A stretch of 64,000 nucleotides of DNA from Cryptomeria japonica (GCF_030272615.1 NC_081407.1:376009018-376073017), one strand, 5' to 3'. Counted from the first letter of the stretch, positions 35,401-47,835 are shown. The notes: generated from the sequence alone by a model not told the origin. Translations and numbers: made by a program.

Positions 35401-38400
35401 TTACGAGAGAATTTTCATGCAAGAGATAGGAAAATCTGAAGGGGCAAGTTCTATATGATCAACACCCTCAACAACAACCTTGTTTGCAAGAAAATCCATG
35501 AAAGCATTAATTTCTCTAAAACAGTGAGAAATGGAGAAAGTGGAAAAGCCATTTAGTTGAAGGAGAATGTGCTCTAAAAAATACTGCAAGTGCCAAGAGA
35601 GACACTTTTTTCTAGCAACTACTTGAAATACCAACATTGAATCACCTTCAATAACAATGTCCTTAATGTTTAAAGAATGAGCAAGATCAAGTCCAAAGGA
35701 TAAGGCCTGAAACTCAGCCACATTATTAGTGCCATGACCAATATATTTACCCACTGCTTTGATGATCTTTGAGGAGTGATAAAAAATAATTACCCCAACC
35801 CCAGACCTCCCCAGATTACCCTTAGAGGCCCCATCAAATTGAAGTTTGAATGAAGGAAAAGGAGGAGGACTCCATTTAACCATCTTGCACTTAAGAGTTG
35901 AAGAAACTCCATCTGTTATAACCCCATGAGAAGGCATCAAATGAAGTAAAGACCATTGCCAAGTGACCCAATTATCCCAATGAGAAAAGGACCTGAGATG
36001 ATCTAAATTTCTATGAATGAAAGCAAGCACCACTTCACTAATGGAAGCTTGAATTTTACCAATTATGACTATCAAAGATGAGGATTTATGTTTGAAGATT
36101 CTTGAATTGCTTTCAAGCCAAAGATTCCAAATCAGCAGAGATGGAGCAACAACCCAAAGTGATGAATAGAACAAAGAGGGAAACAACAAGGGCCATGACA
36201 TAAATTGTAAAAGTATATTTGGACAGAGAGCAGAAGACCATCCTAACATATCAAACAACCAATACCAACACTCAGAGGCAAAAGGACATAGCAAGAAAAG
36301 GTGATCCATCGATTCCATATAATAACCATAGAAAACACAAGGAAAAATTGTTGTAATCCCAAGTCTATCCAACCACATTCTAGTAAGGACTTTATCTTGG
36401 ACTCCCAACCAAGCAAAAGCCCCTGCCTTTGGAAGACAAGCAGGATGCCAGAAAAGCTTAGTAGGCCAACAAGATGGCAAGGGGGCCTGAACTAAAGAAT
36501 TGTACCCCTCTTTAACTGATTAGGAACCTGTAGCATTTTTAACCCAAACCAAAGAGTCCTCCTTCATATGGAAAACTAAAGGTCTTTTACGAAGTTCTTC
36601 TATAAAAGATAAAATAATATCATTATTAATAGATAGGGGAGGGATATCCTTCCATTTAGCCACTAAACATGGACCTAAGGTGACAATGTTGAAATAATCT
36701 GCAACAAAAGGTCCCCAAAGATTTGACAAAATATCCGGTAAAGGGGACTAGTCACGAATAGCTGAGAGAGCAAGATGCCCATTCCAAACTTCATCCCAAA
36801 AATGAGCCTTTTTCCTATTATGGACCACCCAAGATAAATGTGGTAAGATCACCTCCCTACAAGAAATCAAAAAATTCCAAAATGCAAAGCCCTTCGGAAG
36901 GGATGTTGCAGTAAAAATCCTTTCACTGGGTGCTCCCCTTAAATACTTGGTGAGAATGACGGAAGCCCATTTACTCTGAGGGTTTGCATATAACTTCCAA
37001 ATCAAATTTTCCCCTAATGCTTTATGCTAAATAACTAGGTCATGGATACCCGCACCCCCCACCTCCTTGGGATGACATATTTTATCCCAAGAAAGAAGAG
37101 GGATCTTTGTTTGTCCTCCTAAGTTGTCACTCCAAAGGAATGTCCTGAGGGAAACCTTAATCTTCTTGATGACTTGAGAAGGTTCTTGTAGGATAGACAT
37201 CAAGTATGTAGGAATGGCACTCAACACTGATTTGATTAGAAGGATCTTACCAGCCATTGTTAGCCACTTATGATTCCAAGAGGTAATTCTAGAGGTAATA
37301 GAATGGACTAGTTTATCCCAAAAGGAGGTCTTATCTGAACCCAAAAAGAAAGGGATTCCCAAATACATATAGGGAAAGGTCCCAACATGAAAGCTCCAAA
37401 AGTGGGCAAGATTGTCTCGAACTAATGTGGGGACATTCACAAAAAAGACTTTGGACTTCTGATTATTAACCTTTTGACCATAAAAGGCAATGTAATCAGA
37501 AATAAATTTCTTAATAACTCGAGCTACCCTCATAGAAGCCATCCCAAACAGAAGTGTATCATTAGCAAATAAATAATGAGATTGTGAAGAAGGGAGGCCA
37601 TCCACTCTGATACCTGACCATAGACCCGAAGCCATAGCATTAGATATAGCCCTGCTCAATGTTTATGCCAAAACAATAAATAAAAAAGGGGATAGAGGAT
37701 CTCCTTGCCTAATTCCCCAGGAGGAAGCAAAAAAGCCCGAGGGAGAACCATTAATCAGAATTGAAAAGCGACCAGAGGATGTACATGAAAAGACCCACTT
37801 AACCCAACTATACGTAAACCCAAAACGATACAAGAGCGCCACCAGGGACTGCCAATTAACATGATCATAGGCTTTAAGCATGTCTAGTTTAAGAATCATT
37901 GCTGGGACCTTTTGCTAGGATATGGAGTGCAGGATTTCATGCACTACAATAGCACCTTCAAGAGTTTCCTATCCATGCACAAAACCAGCCTGCTCCAAAG
38001 AAATTATCTGAGGAAGGAGTTTAGACAGCCTAACCGAAATTGCCTTAGTAATGATTTTGTATAAGGTGTTACACAAGGCAATTGGATGAAAGTCTGAAAA
38101 AGAGGTAGGATTATCTACTTTTGGAATAATATAGCTATAAGAGTAGTATTAATTTCTCTTAAGATCTACCTATTCCTCCTAGACTCCTCCAAGGCTAACA
38201 ACAAATCTTTTCCAATAAAATCCTAACATCTCTGAAAGAATAAGGCCATAAATCCATCCAGGCCCGGAGCCTTTTCTGGATGCATGGAAAAGACTATCTC
38301 TTTCAATTCATCCAACAAAAAGGGGGCCATAAGCAGCCTATTATCCTCTGGGGAAACTAAAGGGGGGATCAAATTTACAAACTCATCATCAACCACCACT

Positions 38401-39644
38401 GGCTCCATTGAAAGAAGAGACTTAAAGAACCTTACAGCTTCAGGGGCTATATCATCCTCATCTATCAGAGTATTACCAGTAGAGTCATGAATACAAGAGA
38501 TTCAATTGTGAAGTCTCTTGAGCTTAGAAGAAGAATGAAAGAATTTAATATTTTGATCACCTTCAGAAAGCCAAAGATCCCTAGACTTTTGTCTCCAATA
38601 AGATTCTTCCCTAGCCAAGGTCTCACCCAACTACAAGTTCAATAACTTTAGCTTATCATATATTGCAGGAGACAACCCTGAAGCAACAATGCTTTCATTA
38701 AGCTGCTCAATTTCCTCCTGAATCCTGGCCTTTTCACCAAAAATATTCTTAAAATGCATCACATTCCAATCCTTAATCCATGACTTTAAAAAGCCCAGTT
38801 TCTTAACAAGCTGAAACATCCGCGACCCAGGAAAAAATGAAGCTGAATACCACCAATGTTTTAAGGAAGGCAAAAATGATTGGTCCCTAAACCACATTGG
38901 CTCAAACTTGAAAGGTAACTTTCTAGGAGCCCTATCCTCAAAAATAGAAAACTGAATAGGGAAATGATCAGAGCCAGTAAAGGGGAGAATTGAGGACACA
39001 AAATCCTGACCCGAATTGAACCAATTATCCAAAACCATAAAATGATCCAGCCTTTCTGAAATTTGGCAAAAATCCCTACGCATATTAGTCTATTTAAGTG
39101 ACCCATTAAGAGGTTTACAATCAACCAAATTCAAGGAGTGAATGAAGTTGCAAAAGTCTGACATAGCATGCTTATTAGGGATAATTCCCCCAACCTTTTC
39201 ATCCATACTAGTAATTGCATTAATATCTCCCCCAAAAATTAGAATAACATTCCGTAGAGGAGTGGCAAGAGAAACCAAGTAATTCCAAAGTGTTATTTTT
39301 TCTAGAACCTCTGATGGACCATACACATTAAATAACCAGAATTTTAACTTTGATAGCCTGCTCTTAACTAGCCCAAGCATCCAATTGGATGAGGAAGCAA
39401 TTAATGAGAAATGTACAGTAGAATCTTTCCAAAGAATTGCCAGCCCACCCAAAGCCCCAAAAGAGGGAGATGACCAAAAATTCCAAACTTTCCAAGAGGA
39501 AAATAACCTATCAGCCAAAGAAAAATTTAGCTTAGTTTCTTGTAACAACACCAGATCACACTTCATTAGGTTTAATTGTGACTTAATCAAGTTTCATTTG
39601 TTAGGGGTGTTTAAGCCCCTAACATTCCAGGATATAATCGTCAT
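35401..39644 (-). pseudogene. LINE B ORF2: endonuclease - RT - zf-RVT - RNase H (decayed)
   Basis: The ATG at 39644 opens onto SWNVRGL. Then come LQETK (catalytic Glu), GGDINAI and a SDHFPI motif near 38960. RT blocks are DNPTSFSDFHPIALCNTLYK (38.1 kb), [14 protein letters not shown] (37.86 kb), [11 protein letters not shown] (37.7 kb) and LFANDTLLFG near 37565. That box normally reads FADD, so a catalytic Asp has become Asn. After a Trp-rich zf-RVT region comes RNase H with FDGASKGNLGRSGVGV, NNVAEFQAL and VIEGDSML (35.85-35.6 kb). One frame change lies between 38223 and 38120. Stops by eye are TAG at 39090, 38631, 38223, 37969, 37915, 37027 and 36748, TAA at 37663 and 36520, and TGA at 38502 and near 39594. 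Confidence 0.88.
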
Positions 39645-39748
39645 TGGGCCTGAGGGGAAGCATCAGCTCGCCTCAAAATATTCAACAATACTAGAGAAAC
39701 CAATCCAACTAAAAAAACCTTATGCAGACTTCATTTAGTCACTAAGGC

Positions 39749-41574
39749 TCATGTGAGAGGTGGACTAAAGGGTTTCTTTGATCTTTTCTTTCTGGAAGTC
39801 TCCAAAGAGGAAAGAATAGTTGATTGAATTCCCACATCTATTTCTAATTTAGTCTTAATATGCTTGGGCTTGCGACCCCTTTTGCCTGGAGTAGACAAGG
39901 GTGAAGTAGGGATAAGAGGGGTTTGAACCAAAGGAAGCCCAGGAGTGACCTCCACAAGTGCCTTATCTACCCTAATCTCCTCCTTTTCTGAGACCAAGGG
40001 AGTGAGAGAAGACACAAGACCTAAAGCCACCAAATTCTTATCCATATTGAGAAGCTCAAAAGAGTTATTGGTGGGAAAAGTAGACAAATCATTCTCCAAA
40101 GTCTCCAAATCAACCGAAATCAAAGAAATTACCTTATTAGTATTAACAATATCCTGTACTTGAGAAATTAGATGCTCATCTAGAATAAAATCAACCTCCA
40201 TGGGTTTGTCACTATCTATCAAAACCTTTGGCATTCGTGAAATGGTCTCTAATAAAATACCCACATCTAAAGCAATATCCCCACCCATGGTTTTATTCAA
40301 AACAACAGGGATTCGGGACTCAGCCCCTAAAATATTACCCAACTCAACCATAGGCTCAGAATACACTCCCGTATTTGTAGTGACATTAGAAATTTTTAGA
40401 GGGGGAGCATTCGATCGACCAATCCTTGAGGAAATAATAGAGTTTTTAGGAGCCGTTGCTGAAACCCTAGAAGTGAAGGTCTTATTCACGGGGGAAGGAG
40501 GAATAGTGGCAGCCCCAACAAATTGATCTTTATTCTAGGCAAAAGTTTCCACATTCTCATCAAAAGGAGATTCAATATCCCCCGACCCAAAACAAATGGA
40601 TTTCATATGAAAGAACAGGGGAGAATCCATAGTTACTATAGAGCAACCAAAATCTCCATAATCCCTAACCAAATTTTGACGCCACAAACCAAACGAAGAT
40701 TGAATGTTACAAAATTTTGGCGGGGAGAATTTAGGGGAAGTTAAGACACAAATTTTGACAACCAACACCCCATCCTCAAACATAGAACATGAAAGCAAAA
40801 ATTTACCCAAAGAATCCCCGATTTTCATTAATATATTAGATTCAATAAATTCAGATAGTAACAGAGGAAGTTTAAACCACATTGGAACCCATTTTGGGCC
40901 CACCCTAGTAGCCGCTAGAAAGGATTTCCAGCTTTCCACAAAAATCAGGTTTTTTCCAAGCCAAAAAATGGTGCACTCAAAGCCTTATCTCTAGCAGATT
41001 CAAAATCAAACACAATAAGAAATGAACTTGGAGAAAGAACATGGAAGTACAAAGTGCCATACCAGTGAGCATGAAGTTTGTAATCAAGTTTGGACAGAGG
41101 AATAGAATCACCGCACACCTGAATCACAACTGCCAAAGCCCAAAGATCATGAGCCTTCTTCCCCAAAATAGCATCTGAGGCATCAATCAACAAGATCAGA
41201 ACCAAAGCAGGCTGAGAGGGCAATTCCAAATTCTGCAAATGACCTCCTGAATCCTTTGAAAGTGGTTGCAAATTCGCAAAGGCATTCGACAGATCAATCT
41301 GAGCCTTATTGCCAGAAACCCTAACATTCTGCCTTTGCCTACCCTTCTACCATTTCCCGAAATTGCGATCTCGTCGAAAGAACCCTTTAAAATATGCAGA
41401 AGAAGGGAACTCAAATTGGGATGTTTTAATGGGAGCAGGCGAGGCCAAGACATCAACCCATTTGTTTTCCTTGAACACCCATTGTGAAACATGTCCTGCT
41501 CGAGAGCCAAAAGGATCTTTGGGGGGGAGAAGATTAGACACCACCTCATCTCCCCAACACCTGTTTTGATGCAT
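39749..41574 (-). pseudogene. LINE B ORF1: DUF4283-like protein with AT-hook tail
   Basis: The likely start is ATG 41574 (MHQNRCWGDE). An N-terminal region runs to about 40945 with one TAG (41347). After a frameshift near 40940 comes a DUF4283-like segment: WVPMWFKLPLLLSEFI, then KIGDSLGKFL. A TAG follows at 40535. The last 245 codons are hydrophilic and rich in Ser/Pro/Glu, with KRGRKPKHIKTK near 39850, an AT-hook-like basic motif, and a second basic stretch (RKKRSKKP) at the end. Unlike LINE A ORF1 there is no visible CCHC knuckle. ORF2 starts 104 nt downstream. Confidence 0.75.
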
Positions 41575-41990
41575 GTCGAATGCCTCACACTGGGGAGCTT
41601 GCTCATCTCAAAAATTTTCTCCTCCGATGCTGCCCTGTAAGTGTTCAGTTTCATCTAAATTTGATATTGCGCGCCAAAATTCTTTGGAAAAAAATGTTCT
41701 GCCAAGAATGGAAGTCTGCAAATTATAATCAAATGATTTTTTCTATGACACAAGTTTGCTGGAATGGCCTGAACAACAAGGTGAGGGTTCGATTCACGGT
41801 AAGCACAAGACAGATATGAACAATCAACAGCGGTAGGGAAAAATTGATTGGATTATCGCCTTACCATCTGAAATTAAGTCCTCCTGATTTGATGCACCCA
41901 AGAACAACGATGAGATGCAAGCCCAAAATCCTCAATTATGATGACTCCTAGGTGCAAGATGAAATCCCACTTAATGTCATCCTTGTTGTT

Positions 41991-42552
41991 GACAAATGAG
42001 GTCTAAAAACCAAGTATAATCTATTTCAACATATATAACATATTTCTATAAACTATGGGTTTTACTTGAATTATTTTTAGTATCTCAAATCAAATCACAT
42101 TCTTTTATTGTGAGAATTTTTAATAATATTTTTTAAATATGTCAAACCACATCACTTTCTTTTCATGTTAGAATTTTTTATAGCATAATGCACCTTGTAT
42201 TTTGATTTATTTATGCAATGATTTGTACTAGTGATATGTTATAGCATTTAAGTTTACAAATAATATGACCCTTATGAATAGGTAATGCACATTTCTCTTG
42301 ATTTTGTTTAAAATCATATAAATTTTATTTTATTGCGGGAATCTTATAAACATTTATATCTTAGATCACATTTCAAAAAAAATAATTAGTAGGTAAAATA
42401 TGTTTTTATGTACTCTTTATTTAATATGAACTTTATGACTTCTTTTTGTGAGAATTTCACTAAAAAGAAAAAAACTTATAAAAGTATTTTTTTAATGTAC
42501 TTCTTGTTTTACATAAGTTTTATTTGACATTATCTCAAAACAAATCACTTTC

Positions 42553-42627
<75 letters not shown>

Positions 42628-43744
42628 GTGTAATCATATCATTTTTATTTATTGTGGGAATTTTCTATAAAATAATTTAAAAGATAAAGTATATTTTTCA
42701 TATGAGTTTTATTTCACTCTATTTTCTTAATATTTCAATTATCTTCACATTTAAAAAAATAATTGATAATAATTTTTAAACATGTATAGTATATTTCTTT
42801 ATACTCTTGATTTTATGTGAGTTTTATTTGAATTTTTTTGAATATCTCAAATTATATCTAATTATTTTATTTTAGATTTTTCTAATAACATTTTTTAAAC
42901 AAGTAATGTATATTTTTGTGTACTCTTGCTTTAATTTGAGATTTATTTGGTTTTTCTAATATCTCAAACGACATCACTTTCTTTGAATGTGAGAATATTT
43001 TATAACATTATACGCCCTAATTTTTTCTTGATTTATGCAATGATTAGTGTACAAGTAACATATTATATTGTTAAAGCTTTCAAATGACATTATTCTTACC
43101 TATTTCTATTAACATACATTCATATTATCTATTTCATCCATTCATTACCTCAATTCATTTTCACTAGTTGTACAAGGTCCATTAGTCATTATAGCAATTA
43201 TGCTTATAATATCTAGTCTTACCACATATTTATACTATATATTGTAAATAAATAATCCACATGTAAATTAAAAAAATACCAAATGATGGTCAAAATGGAC
43301 TAATAATTGAACACAAGAGAACATATAAATGTTATATAAAAATGACATAAATACATTCATTACAAGTGAAATAAACCATTTTTTGTTTCAAATCAAATAT
43401 CATAGATATCCACTATAAGTGTGTCATTCATAAAATAAGATGCTCACTTAAACACGTATTGTTATCATAGTGAAAAGATATTATTCTTATGCGTACAACT
43501 ATTGGGGTAGAATGTATATGCATTGGAGTATCTCAAGTTAATAATTTATGTCATCGCAAATATAAAAGGTGAACACAATAAATACCTAGTTTTTCTCCAT
43601 AAAATGTCAGGGATTTTCCAAAGGTTTTAGTGTTCAACAATTGGTTGTATTCAACTATTAGTTCTCTGGTGTTGGATATAAAAATTTGAGATAACGCACA
43701 CTTATGATTACTCATAGACATTTGGTCCATTTAAGTTGCATATA
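41991..43744. repeat. AT-rich dispersed repeat (right flank of LINE B) with (TA)n tract
   Basis: Units of roughly 100-170 bp recur with phrases ATGTACTCTTG, GAGTTTTATTTG, AATATCTCAAAT and CACATCACTTTCTTT, matching the left flank at 33.4-34.1 kb. A pure (TA)n microsatellite spans about 42555-42620. From 43150 onward the repeat fades and I see no gene up to the unknown-family unit at 43745. Confidence 0.7.
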
Positions 43745-43924
43745 AGTTTTTGATTATCATAAACGGGTTTTATAGGGACCTAAAACCCAAATCTATCAAA
43801 AAAATTAATAGTATCAAACCAAAGTTTAAACAACAGCTAAACAACAATAGAAACTTGGAATTCACCCTGCAAAGAACAAAATACAAAAAACAAAAAAGGG
43901 GAAAAGAAAGAAGCCAAAAGTAAG

Positions 43925-45492
43925 CTAATTAAGGGCTTTCAGGAGCTCAACATTCTTCTGAATCATCTTGTTTTTAATCTTCTCAAGCTCCTCCATAATA
44001 AATCTGGAACTACCTTTTTCATTTTTTTTTCTCCTGGTCCTGGTAGAAGGCCCCATAGAGGTCTGCATATCCTAGTTCTTGTTGTCCAATTTGGCACCTA
44101 AGGACAGATCAGATCTGACCCGATGGTCTTTCTGTATGGCAATATTTTTGTTAACTCTTTAAATTCCTTCTGCATTGTTAAAAAAATTCTCTTTGCTAAT
44201 CTCAACCAATCCCCTAAGTTTGCCCTTTAATTCCTGTATGTCATTCTGTAGACTGGCAATCCTAGCCTCAAGCTCTGTTTTCATAACCTTGATGTCCTCC
44301 GTAATTTTTTGGGTCAACTTCAAGAGTTTGTCATTTTTATCAAGTTCTAGATTCTTAGTGAAAGTGTATATTATGTCCTTGATGCCCTATTTTAGGAGAC
44401 TGATTTCACCAAAAATCCAACGAAAACATTTCTCCTATTGGAAATCAAAATGCATAGGAGCATGTCAATGTCCATCTCATTCTATTTAAATTTATTGGGG
44501 TCCACAATAAGGGGGAGGTCAAGTTTAATTTCATCCTCCCCTTTATCTTGAGTATCTTCCCTTTTCCTAGTTTTCTTCTTTTTCAAATTTTGTGGGCCCA
44601 AATTTTGGGGTTGAGAAATAGGGGTTTTCAACTTTTCCGTTGCCCATCTAGGTGAATTTTTCCTTTTCATACTACTAGTAGTTCTGAGAGTGGGCTTCTG
44701 AGGGGGGCCCTCATCCTTCGAGGGATTGTATTATGAGTCATCCAACACATGGATATCATTTCAATCCATGGCCATTCTGCCCTCCTCCTTACCAAATTTT
44801 GTATCTAAAACATCATGCACATCCTGGCTAGCTAAGGGTTTGGGGTTTCTCAAAACAGGGTGGGGGGGGTTAAACTCATTTTCTTTAGCATACTCCATAA
44901 TAAATATAATTGACCCCTCATGCACTGGATTTTCCTCATTTTCAAAATGCTTGTGAATGATATGCTCAAGAGAAGACAATAAATAAAATGACAGTGAGAT
45001 TTTTTTATCATGCCTAAACTGATTCAATGTAGTGAAATGATAAGAAAAATACTAGCATAGTGCCCATCTAGAGTTGTGTACCTTATAATAAACTTTAACA
45101 TATCCGACCAGAGCTTTAGAAGATCCTTTTGATTGTAGCCTCCATCAGGATTTTTCCTGGACTCCGCTTCTCTCGCTCTTTTTGTCATAGAAAATAGACA
45201 AGGCTTATTTTGAATATTTCCTTTCTCTGTAGATTTTCTTCCCCTCCATACTTAGCCCCATAATCTCAGCTATGAAGGGTTCATCTATCTTGAATTCAAC
45301 ACCATACACACTGAACACCCCACCCCTTTATTCCATTTTTTAACAAACATTTTTCGTGAGATTCTGGTTTGGGCCATGGAGTTTTCTCACATATGGTTCC
45401 AGACCACCATCCACAACTTATGTCCATAGTTATTTGTTTTTATCCCATAACTCACATGACAATAGTTCCATTCTGATCTTCTCTCCCCCCAT
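43925..45492 (-). pseudogene. Unrecognised repeat-borne protein, copy 2 (more decayed)
   Basis: Homologue of the protein at 31.3-32.7 kb. From ATG 45492 (MGGEKIRMEL) it shows VVDGGLEPYVRKLHGP and FSVYGVEFKIDEPF. Later come FSYHFTTLNQFRHDKK and EGSIIFIMEYAK (45.0 kb), then KRKNSPRWATEKLK (44.65 kb). A coiled-coil-like segment (IASLQNDIQELKGKLRGLVE, 44.2 kb) leads to the C-terminus SRFIMEELEKIKNK...LN at 43925. Several stops (for example TAA twice near 45430) and frameshifts break it. The homologous unit ends near 43745 in AATCAAAAACTTATA (- strand), the same terminal sequence as copy 1. Its upstream edge lies close to the end of a LINE fragment. Confidence 0.7.
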
Positions 45493-45639
45493 ATAACTAT
45501 TACCTTTGAAAATTTTGGTATTCACACAAAAACCAGGCTTAAGACAAGCAATAAAAAACAAGACCCATAAGAATAATGTGGAAGGTCGATTCCACTTCTT
45601 TCTATGAATGACTTAACAAATGTGAAAAGCTATAATAAT

Positions 45640-47040
45640 TTATTAGTGAGAGATTATCGACATCCTTCCGAGCTAGCTCACACAAATGGAATTGAAAGGA
45701 GTCCCCTTTCCAACACTATTTAATATCATCACTAATGACACCAAGATTTGCCACATGGTCTACATTCATATTGCCCTCCCTAAAAATGTATGAAATTTGA
45801 ATTTCTTCCGACTTGGAAATCATATCAAAGCATTCCTGCATTAGGTGTTTAATCCTCCAGCTATGGGGTGTCTTTTTAATCAAACAATTGATTTTGTTTA
45901 GAGAGTCACTTTCCAGCCAGACCTTCTTGTACCCTCAACAAATAGCCATTTTAAGCCCAATGTAGGTCGCATTTTCCTTAACATAGTGGTTTATCTGCAT
46001 GACTAGTGGAAGTGTTACTGCTGAGACAAGCCTACCACTTTAATCATGAGAAAATCCCCCATAGCCTACCAAGACAGGATTTCCTTTAGCCACCCCATCA
46101 ACATTAATTTTGATCCATCCTCTAAGACGAGCAATCCAAGCAATATTGGGTTTGGTGTGCTTTTTTTTAGTAGTTAGTATAGATATGTCTCAATCAATGT
46201 GCCATCTATTGATTATATTCCAATCCAAATTAGAAGTATGAATGGCGAGATCAAATTTATGGGAGGGATAGGAAGAGATGAAATTCTCCTTAATAATCAA
46301 CTAAATATGATGGGCAACCAAAAAGGTAGGAGATTCCTTTTCTCTAAAGATACAATTATTCCATTCCTTCCAAATGCCCCAGGAAACATGAAGGAGCATA
46401 AAACTCCATAAAACCATAAGAGATTGGTTATTATAGGGGCAAGACCATTGGAACCAACAATCTAGTAGAATTTAGAAGAAACACCAATTGACACACCAAA
46501 GATTGAATAAGTGAGCCCTAATATCCTGGACAAAAGAATAATGCATTAACAAATGCACAACATCTTCAGCAAATTCCTTACAAAGAAAGCAACAGTTAGG
46601 CAAAGTCATCCCTCTTCTACATAGGCTATCAATAGACAACACTTTATTTTACATAAAAAGCCAAAAGAAGATATTGACTTTAGGGATTAAAAATTTGTTT
46701 TAGAGACAAGACTGGAATGGGGCTAGAGCAAAGGATCTTGAGAGCAAAGCTAAAGCCTGTGAAACAAAAAAACCTCCAGAAGAAGAGCCCACCCAAACCA
46801 AGGAATCCTCAATAGAGAGGGCAGGAATGTGAACATTCAAGAGCCACTTCTGAAGAGGGAGGAGCAACGGATCCAATCTAGAAAGGTCAAGTCACCTGCC
46901 ATTCCGAATATAATCAACAACCCAACGACCAACCTGATCTTTACACTTCTCCATAAAGTGAACAACCCAATTACAGCCCTTAAAGGACAATCACCTAGCT
47001 ACCATTCTTCCCTCAAAATCGCATATAGGTTATATTTTAC
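45640..47040 (-). mobile_element. 5'-truncated LINE fragment: zf-RVT plus RNase H
   Basis: The - strand translation from 47040 gives a zf-RVT domain (FFWLFM.NKVLSIDSLCRRG, then CCFLCKEFAEDVVHLLMH, 46.7-46.55 kb). A Trp-rich linker follows, then RNase H with WIKINVDGVAKGNPVLVGYG (46.1 kb), YIGLKMAIC and VWLESDSLNKI (45.93 kb). It ends at about 45722, followed by a short 3' sequence. The domain order matches LINE B, so this is a truncated RNase H-type LINE. TAG stops recur. Short + strand frames here are shadows. Confidence 0.78.
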
Positions 47041-47337
47041 ATAAAAAACTATGATATTGTATTAATTACAAACAATATTTTTTTATTCAACTACTAGGGG
47101 TTTTCAGAATAAGTTTTGGTCAAATCTTAAAGTCATTTTTTTGGACACTTTACACTAGATGCATTATTTTGAAGAGTTGCATGATGAGTCATGTCTTCAA
47201 ACCTTAGTTGAAGATAGTTAAGTGTCCATTTTACATTTCTTATAAAAAATAAAGGTCTTATTACAATATTCCATGTGATGGCTACATGTTGACGAAGTCA
47301 GGCCTCACAATCCCTCTCCCCTATGTGTTTCAAGTTT

Positions 47338-47503
47338 CATTGTGTATATTTTAAATGGTGATCCACGTGTGAAACAATGAGTTACAAAATACTTAATAAT
47401 CAAACAGTTGCGACGTAATTCATTGTTTATATTGTAAATGATGATCTACATGTGAAACAATAAGTTACAAAAAGCTTAATAATCAAACAGTTATGATGTA
47501 GAT
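47338..47503. repeat. 83-bp tandem duplication
   Basis: Two units start at 47338 and 47421, both CATTGT(G/T)TATATT and ending near AATCAAACAGTT with a few differences. Related sequence is present at 33.1-33.3 kb, so the unit belongs to the AT-rich dispersed repeat. Confidence 0.75.
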
Positions 47504-47835
47504 TTGTGCAAGACATATATAACAATTTACTTATTTTGAAATAATGAAACTTTACTTATTTAAATGTATAAACATTACTTATCTTAAAATAATTTAAAAT
47601 ATTAAATTTCCATGTTACTTGTTGCAATTCTATGAATGCTAAGAAGACACTAATAATAACTATTTTTATTGTTCATATGAGGTAGTGTTATTTGCAGAAA
47701 ACTAGAGCTTCTCACAACAAACATTAGTGCTAATTTACAGAAAGAAAAATTTATATATGATCTCCATTCACCTTGCTTTACTTAAGTAAAGGAATATGGC
47801 ACCCTCTTCCCTGTACCTCCACAACTTTCATTCAT

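Larger units (their letters stand above)
34085..41990 (-). mobile_element. LINE B: full-length L1-type LINE with RNase H (decayed)
   Basis: Reading leftward from about 41990: 5' leader, ORF1 (41574-39749), 104-nt gap, ORF2 with endonuclease, RT, zf-RVT and RNase H (39644-35401), then a long 3' UTR of about 1.3 kb. The tail ends TTTTATCAAAAATAAAAA at 34085-34110. The C-terminal RNase H separates it from LINE A. It lies between two stretches of the same AT-rich dispersed repeat, which marks the insertion. Exact target-site duplications could not be assigned because the flanks are low-complexity. Confidence 0.9.

Noticed and set aside
295-41574. Recoded genetic code or TAG readthrough (TAG = Gln)
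   Set aside because: TAG also replaces Trp codons, TAA and TGA stops occur as well, and frameshifts and large deletions are present. Decay of silenced transposons explains the pattern without any code change.
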